From IMG/VR virus record IMGVR_UViG_3300017960_000032, positions 1-37,732 of that record: a stretch of DNA of 37,732 nucleotides; one strand, written 5' to 3'. Position numbers and translations under genes: made by a program. Of the stretch, positions 13,859-22,316 are shown piece after piece. Position 1 is the stretch's first letter, and each line of letters starts with the position of its first letter. The notes under the pieces were generated by a model. That model saw only the letters and a list, made by a program, of their open reading frames with translations. It searched no databases and was not told the origin of the DNA. The DNA comes from a virus.

Positions 13859-14113
13859 ATGACATTAGACATGATCATAAATGTAACTTACAAGAATGGT
13901 ATCAAAAAAGAATATAAGATGATCGGTGACGTTAATTTTGACGAAGAACCTTCGGAAGAAGTAAAGGCGGGTATGGCCGAGAAATTTCTAGATGCTTTAA
14001 AACAAGGGAAGATGTATTTTGCACATCCGAAGGGCGGTTTCTTAATAAATGGCCATGAAGTGATAGACGCAGAAATCAAATTTGTAATTAACGAGAAAGG
14101 GAGTCTGTCATGA
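13859..14113 (+). CDS. Hypothetical phage protein
   Basis: 84 residues (ATG 13859, SD GGGGGAG; an alternative ATG at 13871 lacks spacing). It has an alpha/beta pattern with strands IINVTYKNGIKKEYKMIGDV and a C-terminal GGFLINGHEVIDAEIKFVIN. No signal or membrane part. The stop overlaps the next ATG (ATGA), so the two are coupled. Not recognised. Confidence 0.65.
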   Translation: MTLDMIINVTYKNGIKKEYKMIGDVNFDEEPSEEVKAGMAEKFLDALKQGKMYFAHPKGGFLINGHEVIDAEIKFVINEKGSLS

Positions 14114-14262
14114 TCATAGCATTCAAAATCATCCTGTTAATCATCATGTTTTCATCGTTTTCATATGCAGCAGGAGAGAAAGAAAAATCGAAACGGGATA
14201 ATATGACGGCTATCTGCATAGCCTCAATAATCGGTTCTCTCATCGCTTTCATCATGATTTAA
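14110..14262 (+). CDS. Two-span membrane mini-protein
   Basis: 50 residues. The hydrophobic helix IIAFKIILLIIMFSSFSY (2-19), a lysine-rich loop (GEKEKSKRDN) and a second helix AICIASIIGSLIAFIMI make a hairpin membrane protein. The ATG overlaps the previous stop. It could be a small inhibitor, holin-like or lipoprotein-partner protein. Sequence gives no more. Confidence 0.65.
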   Translation: MIIAFKIILLIIMFSSFSYAAGEKEKSKRDNMTAICIASIIGSLIAFIMI

Positions 14263-14277
14263 GGGGGAAGAGATAGG

Positions 14278-14595
14278 GTGAAGGGTTTAAACGTGATCAA
14301 GGGCTGTTTAATCGCTCTTGGCGGGGCATTTATGATCGGGTATCAGTGGGTATACCGGCCGACTATCGGAGAATCTGCGACAATTATCGTGTTCACTCTT
14401 GGATTAGTGTTTGCGACGGAGGTCAGAAACTGGTTTTACAGCTTGATCTTGGTTCTGATCAGCGCTTTCGCCGTCGTCCTGTATGGATATATGTATCTCG
14501 AAAACTTCAAGCAACTGATTGTCATGCTGTTAGTCTCTTTGCCAATGGTATCAGCAATGTTCCTGCATGTGGCGCAGCATGATGCAGAGAAATAA
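14278..14595 (+). CDS. Four-span membrane protein
   Basis: 105 residues with four hydrophobic segments (about 7-25, 35-50, 54-72, 80-98), short loops and GTG start behind GGGGGAAG. No catalytic motif. It belongs to a run of envelope-related genes (lipoprotein, membrane hairpin, this protein, secreted protein) unusual for the middle of an early operon, suggesting a lysogenic-conversion or exclusion role. Confidence 0.7.
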   Translation: MKGLNVIKGCLIALGGAFMIGYQWVYRPTIGESATIIVFTLGLVFATEVRNWFYSLILVLISAFAVVLYGYMYLENFKQLIVMLLVSLPMVSAMFLHVAQHDAEK

Positions 14596-14599
14596 ACAT

Positions 14600-14619
14600 C
14601 GGCGCGAGCCGGAAAGGGG
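14600..14619 (+). promoter_or_regulatory. Hairpin-SD element 3
   Basis: CGGC (14600-14603) and GCCG (14608-14611), loop GCGA, then GAAAGGGG and the ATG at 14627. Same build as element 2. Confidence 0.65.
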
Positions 14620-14626
14620 AAAACTC

Positions 14627-15064
14627 ATGAAAAAACTATTTAAATCTATTGTTACATTGTCACTCTTGATTTCTGGAACACTTTTATTCTCGCAATCTGC
14701 GGCGGCTGATTGGTCACCGTGGCAAACGGAGTTATTCGGCCATACAGTGCGGGTTTTCACGGACGACACTAATTACTATTCAGGAGCGAAAACAGTTGAC
14801 TGGCGGGCCGAAAAGAAAGGTTCTGGAACGCTTTACTACACGGCGGGCGTCTATAAAAAACGTTCTGGCGGCGGCTTAACTGATACAAATCTTGTGCAGC
14901 GGGGATATTTCAAGCACTCAACGCCGTTAAAGTCATTCAGCGTCAGCGAGATTCGGAAGCGCACAGGGAAAGGGTCATATGTCATTCAGCTTGATTGTTA
15001 CACGGATGCCAAGAAAAACAACTATGTCGGGACGTTTGAATCCAAGACGTTTTATATCAAATGA
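14627..15064 (+). CDS. Secreted phage protein
   Basis: 145 residues with a clear Sec signal peptide (KKLFKSIVTLSLLISGTLLF, cleavage probably after SQSAAA, about residue 27). The mature part is about 118 residues and rich in aromatic beta strands (LYYTAGVYKKRSGGG; YVIQLDCYTDAKKN; TFESKTFYIK), with one Cys. No enzymatic motif. It would be exported into the wall or medium. The start ATG 14627 follows hairpin-SD element 3. The frame runs back to 14567 but without an SD. Function unknown; lysogenic conversion is likely. Confidence 0.75.
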   Translation: MKKLFKSIVTLSLLISGTLLFSQSAAADWSPWQTELFGHTVRVFTDDTNYYSGAKTVDWRAEKKGSGTLYYTAGVYKKRSGGGLTDTNLVQRGYFKHSTPLKSFSVSEIRKRTGKGSYVIQLDCYTDAKKNNYVGTFESKTFYIK

Positions 15065-15090
15065 GGGGGCTGCAGCCCTCTTGAAAGGGG
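15063..15090 (+). promoter_or_regulatory. Hairpin-SD element 4
   Basis: A GGGCTGCAGCCC palindrome (15067-15078) within GAGGG...CCCTC, then TTGAAAGGGG and the ATG at 15100. The stem starts in the stop codon of the secreted protein. Confidence 0.6.
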
Positions 15091-15099
15091 AAATGTAAA

Positions 15100-15303
15100 A
15101 TGACATTTATCGAATTGACGTTTGAAGGTGAAAAATATTTGGAGAATGGCGATGAAGTCGCAAGCTTTTGGAGAGACGGCGAAAATTGCAAGGTCGTTTA
15201 TAAAAATCAAGCAGAAATTACGGTCGAAGAAAGTTACGATGAAGTAAAAAGGATGTTGGAAAAAGCGAGATACCTTAACCCGGCGGCATTAGGTGAAAAA
15301 TAA
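15100..15303 (+). CDS. Small hypothetical phage protein
   Basis: 67 residues (TFIELTFEGEKYLENGDEVA, then strands and a C-terminal helix YDEVKRMLEKARYLNP). It is a soluble, acidic alpha/beta miniature with a strong SD from element 4. Not recognised. Confidence 0.65.
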   Translation: MTFIELTFEGEKYLENGDEVASFWRDGENCKVVYKNQAEITVEESYDEVKRMLEKARYLNPAALGEK

Positions 15304-15305
15304 TT

Positions 15306-15347
15306 GAGGGCTGCGGCCCTCTTATAAGCGGCCGTGGCCGGGAAGGG
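15306..15347 (+). promoter_or_regulatory. Tandem hairpins and SD (element 5)
   Basis: GAGGGC/GCCCTC (15306-15321, loop TGCG), then CGGCC/GGCCG (15329-15340, 2-nt centre) and GGAAGGG as SD for the TTG-started gene at 15357. Confidence 0.65.
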
Positions 15348-15356
15348 TGAAGAAAA

Positions 15357-15626
15357 TTGAGGAAATACGAAAATAAAGAGGTCACGATAATAAAAAAGGT
15401 TGAAACAGAAATCATATGTGACACTTGTAAAAAGGTCATAGATACAAATGATCGTTCAAGCCATTATTACGAAGTCAGAACAAGTCACGGCAGATGGGGA
15501 AATGATAGTCACGAGAGCACTAAAGATTTGGACTTTTGCAGCTATAAATGTCTTCTCGAAAACATGAACAAATTTTTCGAGAATGGGGCACATACCGATA
15601 ATTATGATATTGAGAGAATCGGATAA
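15357..15626 (+). CDS. Small zinc-knuckle protein
   Basis: 89 residues, TTG start behind GGGAAGGGTGAAG. Two Cys pairs far apart (CDTCKKVI at about 20-27 and CSYKC at about 63-67) form a likely treble-clef or zinc ribbon site, as in small HNH or formamidopyrimidine-type fingers, but no catalytic HNH is visible. Possibly a DNA- or protein-binding accessory. Confidence 0.65.
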   Translation: MRKYENKEVTIIKKVETEIICDTCKKVIDTNDRSSHYYEVRTSHGRWGNDSHESTKDLDFCSYKCLLENMNKFFENGAHTDNYDIERIG

Positions 15627-15629
15627 CAG

Positions 15630-15648
15630 CGGCCAAGCCGGGAAGGAG
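15630..15648 (+). promoter_or_regulatory. Hairpin-SD element 6
   Basis: CGGC (15630-15633), loop CAA, GCCG (15637-15640), then GGAAGGAG and the ATG at 15658. This is the last clear copy of the series. Confidence 0.65.
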
Positions 15649-15657
15649 AATGTTACA

Positions 15658-15939
15658 ATGTGCAATTGTTTCCAGTGCAACATGACGGAAGAGGAATTTG
15701 ATGCAGGTTTCGAAAATTATATAGAACGGGAACGACTGATCAAAAAAGCGCGATCCTTCCATGTTCCGGGACACGGGCCGAACTTTGAAAATATGACGAA
15801 TGAGCAGATCGAGAATCATATAAAATTTATCGGAAAAACGTTCGAAATGGCTTTCAGCAAGGATGAAAATAAGTTGTTTGAAGAATGTCAGCGGCATATA
15901 TCAAGAAATTCAGGAGATGACAATAAGGCGACGGAATAA
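15658..15939 (+). CDS. Hypothetical protein with N-terminal cysteines
   Basis: 93 residues (CNCFQCNMTEEEFDAGFENY, then mainly helices). The CxCxxC start could bind metal. ATG 15658 is preferred to the out-of-frame ATG at 15650. The remainder is acidic and helical (NEQIENHIKFIGKTFEMAF). It ends the hairpin-SD gene series. Not recognised. Confidence 0.65.
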   Translation: MCNCFQCNMTEEEFDAGFENYIERERLIKKARSFHVPGHGPNFENMTNEQIENHIKFIGKTFEMAFSKDENKLFEECQRHISRNSGDDNKATE

Positions 15940-16041
15940 AAAACTGCCATGCGGCGGCCGTCAAGGCTAGCCTTAAAACATAATTTTATGGTAATATAAA
16001 AGCAAATGAAAACAAAATAAACGTCCTAGATGGAATGCCTG

Positions 16042-16091
16042 CGGACACTGAACTTACAGCATTTACGCTGTTTGTTTGGTGTCCGTTTTTT
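16042..16091 (+). terminator. Rightward terminator ending the early/accessory operon
   Basis: CGGACAC (16042-16048) pairs with GTGTCCG (16079-16085), with an inner ACAGC/GCTGT stem, followed by TTTTTTG and TTTTTC. It lies in a gene-free stretch of about 209 bases (15940-16148) and separates the early genes from the late-regulator group. A 12-bp palindrome, AAGGCTAGCCTT (15963-15974), lies upstream. Confidence 0.85.
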
Positions 16092-16148
16092 GTTTTTCTC
16101 CCGGTCCCGGCCTAAGTGTAGTCAATGAATAAGGGGGGAAGAAACGAC

Positions 16149-16277
16149 ATGAAAAAAATCAAAAAGAATCAGAGGGAAAAGCCCGAGAAGCTCTCTGAAC
16201 GGGATTTAAGGAACCTAATGGATACAAACAGGCCCATCTATAAAAGAGCCAAAGGCGGAGCATTCAGACAAAGATGA
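16149..16277 (+). CDS. Small basic phage protein
   Basis: 42 residues, very basic (KKIKKNQREKPEKLSERDLR, then NLMDTNRPIYKRAKGGAFRQ). AAGGGGGGA precedes the ATG. Similar small basic proteins with a KLSERDLR-like core stand before the late regulator in other Bacillus phages (recalled). A nucleic-acid-binding role fits its charge. Confidence 0.65.
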   Translation: MKKIKKNQREKPEKLSERDLRNLMDTNRPIYKRAKGGAFRQR

Positions 16278-16292
16278 GGAGGATAAAAAAGC

Positions 16293-16481
16293 ATGAAAAA
16301 ATTTGGGGTAGCTTATAAAAACGGGGAAGTTGTCGCTGCACTTTGTTTATATGAAGATTCATTTGAAGAAGCGAAAAAATTCTGTAGTGAAGTTTTAAAA
16401 GCTAGCTTGATGGAAATTACCAAATCAAAATATCTTGAGGAATTTAAAGCAAATAAATGGGACGACATTTTCAAGATTTAA
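16293..16481 (+). CDS. Small hypothetical protein
   Basis: 62 residues (KKFGVAYKNGEVVAALCLYE, then two helices). GAGGAGG precedes the ATG. Soluble alpha/beta, no motif. It is 15 bases from the late-regulator gene and probably cotranscribed. Confidence 0.6.
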   Translation: MKKFGVAYKNGEVVAALCLYEDSFEEAKKFCSEVLKASLMEITKSKYLEEFKANKWDDIFKI

Positions 16482-16496
16482 GGCGGGATGATCAAT

Positions 16497-16952
16497 ATGG
16501 ATAAAAAAGAAATCGAAAACTTGATCAGTAGCTATTATTGGATGGTAAAAGAGGTTCAGAGATTGCAGAGGGTTCTTTATGGCTCTGAGATTCCTATGAG
16601 AAGCTGGGGCGTTGCGCGCTACGGATTGGAGGCTGCTATGCCAAAAGGAAGCCCAGGGAAGAGCCAGGCCGAACTGAAAGAAATGGATATGAGAGAAGAA
16701 CGGCTCTTCAAACGTCTGCAATATTTCGAGGAACGTGTATATGCCATTGAGGCGGCAGCAAGGACAATCAAAGGCGAACGGCACCGGGTCATTTATGATT
16801 GCATGATGGAAGGCATGAGCTATCGAGCTATTGGCCTTCATCTCGGTATATCGCGGGAAACCGTAAGGCGAATGAAAGACGAAATCATCAACCAGTTGTG
16901 CCAAAATTGTCGCATTGTGCAGTTGTTGAATCAGGAAAAATCCGTCGTGTAA
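16497..16952 (+). CDS. Sigma-like late gene regulator (ArpU/Xpf type)
   Basis: 151 residues from ATG 16497. The ATG at 16488 is in frame but sits against the SD AAGGCGG. The C-terminal third is a sigma-region-4-like HTH (YDCMMEGMSYRAIGLHLGIS, then RETVRRMKDEI). The N-terminal part is a charged coiled coil (KEIENLISSYYWMVKEVQRL). Proteins of this type lie just before the terminase genes in Bacillus and Enterococcus phages and switch on the late operon. Its likely target is a promoter in 16953-17786. Confidence 0.85.
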   Translation: MDKKEIENLISSYYWMVKEVQRLQRVLYGSEIPMRSWGVARYGLEAAMPKGSPGKSQAELKEMDMREERLFKRLQYFEERVYAIEAAARTIKGERHRVIYDCMMEGMSYRAIGLHLGISRETVRRMKDEIINQLCQNCRIVQLLNQEKSVV

Positions 16953-17118
16953 AATGGAAGGCAGGACGGGGAGGCAGGTTCCCCCGGTTCACCACAAAAC
17001 AAAATTAAGTGGGAAAGAGCGTCACTGCGAATGAGCGGGGGGCACTTTTTTGTTCGACAAATTTCGCATATTGTTCCAGTGTCACTTTCTTTCACCGATA
17101 ATAAGGTGGGGTGAGTTT
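16953..17118 (+). other. Intergenic region after the late regulator, with possible terminator
   Basis: It holds a CGGGG/CCCCG stem (near 16965-16985) and, at 17007-17051, an AAGTG/CACTT pair enclosing a GC-rich segment that ends in six Ts, which may be a terminator. A weak sigma-A-like pair, TTCCAG (17074-17079) and GATAAT (17097-17102), 17-bp spacing, stands just before the HEPN-like gene. None is certain. Confidence 0.35.
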
Positions 17119-17634
17119 ATGAACAAGCAGTCTATGGAAATTTTCGAAAGAGAGATCAAAAGACAATGTAGAATCTTTTTTATGTCTGTTGAATATTTGA
17201 ATGAATATTATAAAAATCCAACAGAAGTAGGTGTAGATAAGGTTTGGTATCATATTCAATCTTTTTTAACATCCTCCGCTAATATTTCCAAGTTATTGTG
17301 GGGGGTTAATAAGCAGATTAGTCAATCAAGAAAAGAATTAAGAGAAAAACTGGGTGTATCTGAGGACTCTCCATTGAAACATAGAAAAATGAGAAACTTC
17401 TTTGAACACTTTGATGAGCACTTAGAAAAATGGGTAAAGGATAATTCTAATTCTATATTTATAGATTCAAATATTGGTCCGAAGACAGCTATTATTAATG
17501 ATTCAGATAAGTATCAATTCCTAAGAAACTTCAACCCTGCATCAAACATAATTACCTTCAAAGATCACGAATATGACATGAAAGTAATAGCAGATGAAGT
17601 TTACAAGATTTATATAGTAGTTTCCCAACAATAG
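17119..17634 (+). CDS. Autonomous AT-rich gene with HEPN-like motif
   Basis: 171 residues from ATG 17119 (SD GGTGGGGTGAG), helical and without membrane segments. MRNFFEHFDEHLEKW contains R92-N93-x3-H97, the R-(N)-x(3)-H signature of HEPN ribonuclease domains, at the expected start of a long helix. Codon use is clearly more AT-rich than neighbours. The gene has a possible promoter before it and a strong terminator directly after it, the layout of a moron. HEPN proteins often act in phage defence or as toxins. A superinfection-exclusion role is a hypothesis. No antitoxin is adjacent, so a non-toxic HEPN protein is equally possible. Confidence 0.6.
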   Translation: MNKQSMEIFEREIKRQCRIFFMSVEYLNEYYKNPTEVGVDKVWYHIQSFLTSSANISKLLWGVNKQISQSRKELREKLGVSEDSPLKHRKMRNFFEHFDEHLEKWVKDNSNSIFIDSNIGPKTAIINDSDKYQFLRNFNPASNIITFKDHEYDMKVIADEVYKIYIVVSQQ

Positions 17635-17657
17635 GCATCCCGCGGGGGTGCTTTTTT
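17635..17657 (+). terminator. Terminator of the HEPN-like gene
   Basis: GCATCCC (17635-17641) pairs with GGGGTGC (17645-17651), 3-nt loop, then six Ts. It begins on the base after the TAG stop and isolates this gene from the packaging operon. Confidence 0.9.
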
Positions 17658-17786
17658 ATGTTTGTTGTGATGCGCGTCCGGTGAGACTTGGGAAAACAAT
17701 TGGATACCGCCAAGCACGGGCGTGGCTCAGAACAAATATATATTCCAAAACAACACAATCCAGAAGGGGGCGGCGGGTGAATGTAG
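17658..17786 (+). other. Leader of the late packaging operon
   Basis: 129 bases without a convincing gene between the terminator and the small-terminase gene. The late promoter used with the sigma-like regulator probably lies here, since the terminator blocks read-through. I find no sigma-A consensus. An AT-rich ACAAATATATATTCC stretch (around 17734-17748) is the best candidate for a promoter element. Confidence 0.35.
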
Positions 17787-18494
17787 ATGGCCGAAAAGCA
17801 CATTCAAGCACAAAAAGATTACGTCAAAGGAATGAAATACAAGGACCTCGCCGAAAAGTACGGGGTGTCAGTGAACACCATCAAGTCATGGAAAAGGCGG
17901 CACGGTTGGGAAAGAAAAAAGGGTGCACCCTCTGAAAAAAGTGTGCACACAAAAAAAGTGGGCGCGCCACCTGGTAATATAAACGCACTCGGGAACAACG
18001 GCGGTGCACCAAAGGGAAACCAAAACGCTAAAACACACGGCTTTTTCTCCAAGTATCTCCCGGAGGAAACGCTGGAGATCATGGAAGAGATTCAAGAGCG
18101 TTCGCCGGCTGATATGATATGGGATCAAATTCAAATACAATACGCGGCCATTATCCGGGCGCAGCGCATCATGTTCGTGCAGGATAAGGACGATATGGCA
18201 AAAGAGCTGAAGAAAACGAAAGAATCGGATTTTTCTTCTGAAGAAGAGTTTGAAATACAATTCGCTTGGGATCGTCACGCAACCTTCCTGAACGCTCAAT
18301 CGCGGGCTATGGGTGAGCTGCGGAGCCTGATAAAGCAGTTTGACGCATTAGCCCACGAAGAGGACGAGAGGCGGCTTAAACTTGATCAAATGCGCCTGAA
18401 CATCGATAAGACGAAAGCCGAAATCGAGCGACAGAACGACGACGAAAACGACTCAACATTTGAAATTATCATCAAGGATAAAGGTGAGCGATGA
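17787..18494 (+). CDS. terS: Terminase small subunit
   Basis: 235 residues, close to PBSX XtmA and skin YqaS. The N-terminal HTH ([20 protein letters not shown], residues about 17-40) recognises the packaging site. A Gly/Asn-rich linker ([20 protein letters not shown]) follows, then a helical oligomerisation domain and an acidic C-terminus. It selects phage DNA and recruits the large subunit. The stop overlaps the terL start (ATGATG), so the pair is coupled. The pac site is often inside this gene. Confidence 0.92.
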   Translation: MAEKHIQAQKDYVKGMKYKDLAEKYGVSVNTIKSWKRRHGWERKKGAPSEKSVHTKKVGAPPGNINALGNNGGAPKGNQNAKTHGFFSKYLPEETLEIMEEIQERSPADMIWDQIQIQYAAIIRAQRIMFVQDKDDMAKELKKTKESDFSSEEEFEIQFAWDRHATFLNAQSRAMGELRSLIKQFDALAHEEDERRLKLDQMRLNIDKTKAEIERQNDDENDSTFEIIIKDKGER

Positions 18495-19768
18495 TGGAAA
18501 AAGAAGTGAACCCCCGTTTCAGGGACTTGCTTTTTGATTGGTCACAGAAGTTTTATTTCCTCGTCGGCGGTTACGGATCATCTAAGAGCTATCATGTTGC
18601 TCTCAAGCTGATTTTAAAGATGCTACAGGAAAAGAGGACGGCGTTAGTCGTTCGGGAGGTCTACGACACACATAGGGACTCGACTTTTTCCCTGCTTGAA
18701 GAGATCATCACAGACTTAGGGCTTGACCATAAAATCCGGTGTGTCAGCTCACCGATGCAAATACGATTTCCAAACGGCAGCAAGATCATTTTTAAAGGGA
18801 TGGACAAGCCGGCAAAGCTGAAATCGATCAATAATGTATCAATTGTATGGGTTGAAGAGTGCTCAGAAGTCAAATATGACGGATTTAAAGAGCTGCTGGG
18901 ACGCTTACGGCATCCGACTTTAAAATTACACATGATCCTATCAACAAACCCCGTCAGCAAAGGGAACTGGTCATATAAGCACTTTTTTAAGGACGAAGCC
19001 AATCAGTTTTTTGTCCTTGACGACGACGAGCTGTACAAAAAGAAAACGATCATAAAAAATAACACCTATTATCATCACTCAACGGCTGATGATAATTTAT
19101 TTTTGCCTGAAAGCTATATTGAGCAGCTGGAAGACCTGAAAAGCCACGATCCAGACCTTTACCGCATTGCCCGGAAAGGTCGTTTTGGCGTTAATGGAAA
19201 GCTCGTCCTGCCACAGTTCGAAGTTATGGAGCACGAAAAGGTTATGAACGCAATCAGAGCGATCGACAGGCCGATTTTAAAGAACGGCATGGACTTTGGT
19301 TTTGTTGATTCATATAACGCCTTGGTTCGCATGGCAATCGACCATAATCAAAAGATTCTATATATCTACTGGCAGTATTACAAAAACGACACGACTGACG
19401 ACAAAACGGCGGAAGACCTGAAAGACCTTAAACGCGTTCTGATCAAAGCTGATAGCGCGGAGCCTAAGACAATTCGGTTCTTCCGACAACAGGGCTTCCG
19501 TATGAAGGCCGCAAAGAAATTCCAAGGTTCACGACTGCAATACACCAAGAAGGTGAAGCGGTTCAAAAAGATAATCTGCTCCGATCAATGCCCTGACGTC
19601 ATTAGGGAGCTGAAAGATTTGACTTTTGCAGTGGATAAAGACGGGAACGTCATTGAAGACGAATTCAACATCGATCCACATACTTTCTCGGCCATTTGGT
19701 ACGGCTTAGATGATTATGAGGTGTCAAGCCTCAAAGGGCATGGGGTAACAAGGAGGTTTAGAGATTGA
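18491..19768 (+). CDS. terL: Terminase large subunit
   Basis: 425 residues, PBSX XtmB/SPP1 gp2 family. ATPase: deviant Walker A GGYGSSKS (26-33), Walker B IVWVEE (118-123), coupling motif STNP (151-154). C-terminal RNase H-like nuclease: MDFGFVDS first acid, [10 protein letters not shown] second, and GLDDYE near the end. It cuts concatemeric DNA and pumps it into the prohead through the portal. The usual length suggests an intact gene. The last 4 bases overlap the portal start. Confidence 0.96.
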   Translation: MMEKEVNPRFRDLLFDWSQKFYFLVGGYGSSKSYHVALKLILKMLQEKRTALVVREVYDTHRDSTFSLLEEIITDLGLDHKIRCVSSPMQIRFPNGSKIIFKGMDKPAKLKSINNVSIVWVEECSEVKYDGFKELLGRLRHPTLKLHMILSTNPVSKGNWSYKHFFKDEANQFFVLDDDELYKKKTIIKNNTYYHHSTADDNLFLPESYIEQLEDLKSHDPDLYRIARKGRFGVNGKLVLPQFEVMEHEKVMNAIRAIDRPILKNGMDFGFVDSYNALVRMAIDHNQKILYIYWQYYKNDTTDDKTAEDLKDLKRVLIKADSAEPKTIRFFRQQGFRMKAAKKFQGSRLQYTKKVKRFKKIICSDQCPDVIRELKDLTFAVDKDGNVIEDEFNIDPHTFSAIWYGLDDYEVSSLKGHGVTRRFRD

Positions 19769-21180
19769 TAAAATTCTTAGATCAAATCAGGAAAAATGGC
19801 ATATCGGGGGAATTGATTTCTCAGATTATCCAAGAGCATGAACAAGACCATGACCGCATGAAAAAATTGTACGCCCGATACAAGGCGGAACCGGATGGCG
19901 TACCGATTCTTCAACGTAAAGCCGTGGATTATGAAGACTTTGAGACCGGCCGCATCAAGCGGATTGATCACAAGGTCAATAACAAGCTGAATAACTCTTT
20001 CGACTCGGAAATTGTAGATACCAAGGTAGGCTATCTTTTCGGACATCCAATCGCTTATGAGGTGGATGACAAATCAAAAACCGGGAATGTTTCAGCGATC
20101 AAGCAACTGATTGCAGATTTCAATTTGAGAAATCACGTTCCTGATGAGGATAGCGAATGGGGGAAGATGGCTGCAATTTGCGGTTATGGCGCCCGCCTCG
20201 CTTACGTGGATAAGCAAGCAAAAGAGCGCATTAAAAACATCGATCCTTGGGAAGTTGTTTTCATAACCGATGGCAATATTCATGAACCAGAATATGCATT
20301 GCGCTATTACGAGACTTGCGACGGACAGCAAAAAGCCGAATTTTACGATTCTGCCAATATTCACTATTACAGCACGAAGGATAGTTCAGCTTTTACCGAA
20401 GACCGCATACAACCCCACATGTTTAAAGGCTGCCCTCTATTCGGATTAGCCAACAATAAAGAGTTAAAAGGCGATGCTGAAAAGGTATTGTCTCTTATTG
20501 ATGCCTATGACCGGACAATCTCGGACGCCAGCAACGAGATCGAGCAGTACCGGCTTGCGTATCTTGTCTTGAAAGGCTTAGGGGCAGATGATGAAACCTT
20601 AGAAAAGCTGAAAGAAACCGGGGTTCTACAGCTGCTAGAAGAGAATGACGATGTCAGTTATCTTACAAAGGATATCAATGACGCGATCATCGAGAACCAT
20701 TTAAACAGGCTGGAAAAAGATATTCTCCGTTTCGCAAAATCTGTGAATTTTACAGACGAATCATTCGCTGGCAATGTTTCGGGCGTTGCTATGAAATTTA
20801 AACTGATGGCACTTGAGAATAAAAGCATCACGATGGAACGGAAAATGACGGCAGCTCTCCGTTATCAGTTCAAAATCCTTTTTTCTGCATGGGGGACGAA
20901 GGGGAAAGCAAGTGAAGACGATTATTTAAAGGTTTGGTTCGGCTTTACACGCAACCTTCCGGCCAACATTCTTGAAGAAGCTCAAATCGCTGGAAGCCTT
21001 AAAGGCCTAGTCAGCGAAGAGACGCGGCTTTCGTTGCTGTCATTTGTGGATGATGTTCAGTATGAAATTGACAAGATGAAAGAAGAGCAGGACGAATATA
21101 CGCGGCATTTAAGACCGTTAGATGACAGCGAAGATAAGGCACCGCAGGACGGTGAGCCAGACGATGAAGAATCAGAATGA
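19765..21180 (+). CDS. Portal protein, SPP1 gp6 family
   Basis: 471 residues. Family signs are the [17 protein letters not shown] start, the [20 protein letters not shown] and FGHPIAYEV segment, [20 protein letters not shown] in the middle, and [18 protein letters not shown] before the acidic tail. It forms the dodecameric ring at the head vertex used for DNA entry, exit and tail attachment. TTG start, with AAGGAGG 8 bases upstream. The C-terminal end is very acidic ([19 protein letters not shown]) and overlaps the next gene by 17 bases. Confidence 0.95.
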   Translation: MIKFLDQIRKNGISGELISQIIQEHEQDHDRMKKLYARYKAEPDGVPILQRKAVDYEDFETGRIKRIDHKVNNKLNNSFDSEIVDTKVGYLFGHPIAYEVDDKSKTGNVSAIKQLIADFNLRNHVPDEDSEWGKMAAICGYGARLAYVDKQAKERIKNIDPWEVVFITDGNIHEPEYALRYYETCDGQQKAEFYDSANIHYYSTKDSSAFTEDRIQPHMFKGCPLFGLANNKELKGDAEKVLSLIDAYDRTISDASNEIEQYRLAYLVLKGLGADDETLEKLKETGVLQLLEENDDVSYLTKDINDAIIENHLNRLEKDILRFAKSVNFTDESFAGNVSGVAMKFKLMALENKSITMERKMTAALRYQFKILFSAWGTKGKASEDDYLKVWFGFTRNLPANILEEAQIAGSLKGLVSEETRLSLLSFVDDVQYEIDKMKEEQDEYTRHLRPLDDSEDKAPQDGEPDDEESE

Positions 21181-22081
21181 AATAGATAAATACCTTGATG
21201 AAATGATCGAAAAGGCTGAAAGGAAGATCGATCAACTGTTTGCCAGACGTATGAAAGAGATCAAAAACCAGATAGCTGCAATGTATGACAAATACAGCAG
21301 GAACGGCGAGCTTTCATACACTGAAATGAACAAGTACAACCGTTTTAGAAAAGAAATGGAGCGCATGGCAGCCGAGATTCACAAGGATTATCGAGAGCTT
21401 CTGAAAATGATCAATGACTTAATGGAAAAGCAATACGTTGAGAATTACCTAAGATCGGCCTATCTTTACGAGTTCGAAGCACAAGTAAAGATGGGCTTTA
21501 CTATTCCCACGGTCGCAGTTATTGCCGCAGCATTGGCGAACCCAATCGAAAAGTTACAACTGCCGAATGTTCTTGAAGCGGCTCGCGATGAAATCATAAA
21601 CAATATCAGCATTGAAATCGCTCAAAGCCTGCTCGCTGGCGAAAGCTACACCAAAATGGCAAAGCGTATTGAAAATCGTGTCCATTTTAGCCGTGCAAAA
21701 GCCCGCAGAGTGGCTCGAACGGAAGCCCATAGGGTTCAAGTCGAGGGAAGACTTAAAAGCGCTGAGAAGGCCGCGAAAAAGGCTGATTTAAAGAAAATGT
21801 GGGACAGTACGCTGGATACAAGAACAAGAATTGCGCATCGAAAGCTTGACGGGAAGGTCTTGCCCTTCAACGGCGTTTTCAAATCGATATATGGCGGCGT
21901 CGGGGTTGCCCCTGGCTTCATGCACAATCCGAAGGATGATATAAATTGCCGTTGTTCAATCATTTTCCTTGTGAACGGCCAGAAACCAGAAAGAAGGATA
22001 TCCAGAATCAACGGCAAAAACGTCGTAATTCCATACATGACCTATGAAGAGTGGAAAAAACAACTTGAAAAGGAGGGTTGA
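21164..22081 (+). CDS. Minor head protein, SPP1 gp7 / Mu gpF-like
   Basis: 305 residues from ATG 21164, the first ATG after a GGACGGTGAG site; the frame extends to 21122 inside the portal gene. The N-terminal half is a coiled coil. The C-terminal half carries the family core ARRVARTEAHRVQVEGRL, then TLDTRTRIAHRKLDGKVLPF and DDINCRCSIIF. In SPP1, gp7 is a portal-associated protein carried into the virion that assists DNA delivery. Confidence 0.93.
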   Translation: MKNQNEIDKYLDEMIEKAERKIDQLFARRMKEIKNQIAAMYDKYSRNGELSYTEMNKYNRFRKEMERMAAEIHKDYRELLKMINDLMEKQYVENYLRSAYLYEFEAQVKMGFTIPTVAVIAAALANPIEKLQLPNVLEAARDEIINNISIEIAQSLLAGESYTKMAKRIENRVHFSRAKARRVARTEAHRVQVEGRLKSAEKAAKKADLKKMWDSTLDTRTRIAHRKLDGKVLPFNGVFKSIYGGVGVAPGFMHNPKDDINCRCSIIFLVNGQKPERRISRINGKNVVIPYMTYEEWKKQLEKEG

Positions 22082-22084
22082 AAT

Positions 22085-22315
22085 ATGATTTACCTATTAA
22101 TTTATGGAATCATCGGGCTGATAATTGCCGGCATCATGTTTTTTAATCTCTGCGCCGAAACAATGGACAAGTACAGTAATGAGAATGAACAATTTATAGG
22201 GCTTTTAGCTGCCTTAGCCATTTCCCTTTTCTTTTCGGTTATTTGGCCGATGATTATCACTCTTATCATCATAAAACACATCCGGAAAGCAAAACGACGG
22301 AAGGAAGGTGAATAG
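22085..22315 (+). CDS. Two-span membrane protein within the head operon
   Basis: 76 residues. Helix 1 is IYLLIYGIIGLIIAGIMFF and helix 2 covers GLLAALAISLFFSVIWPMII and TLIII, followed by a basic tail (KHIRKAKRRKEGE), so the C-terminus is probably cytoplasmic. Strong AAAAGGAGG site. A membrane protein among structural genes is unexpected. It may be a moron affecting the host envelope. Confidence 0.75.
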   Translation: MIYLLIYGIIGLIIAGIMFFNLCAETMDKYSNENEQFIGLLAALAISLFFSVIWPMIITLIIIKHIRKAKRRKEGE

Positions 22316-22316
22316 C

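Noticed and set aside
17648-17935. 95-codon ORF overlapping the small terminase start
   Set aside because: Out of frame with terS, no SD, composition unlike a protein. The region is better read as an operon leader.
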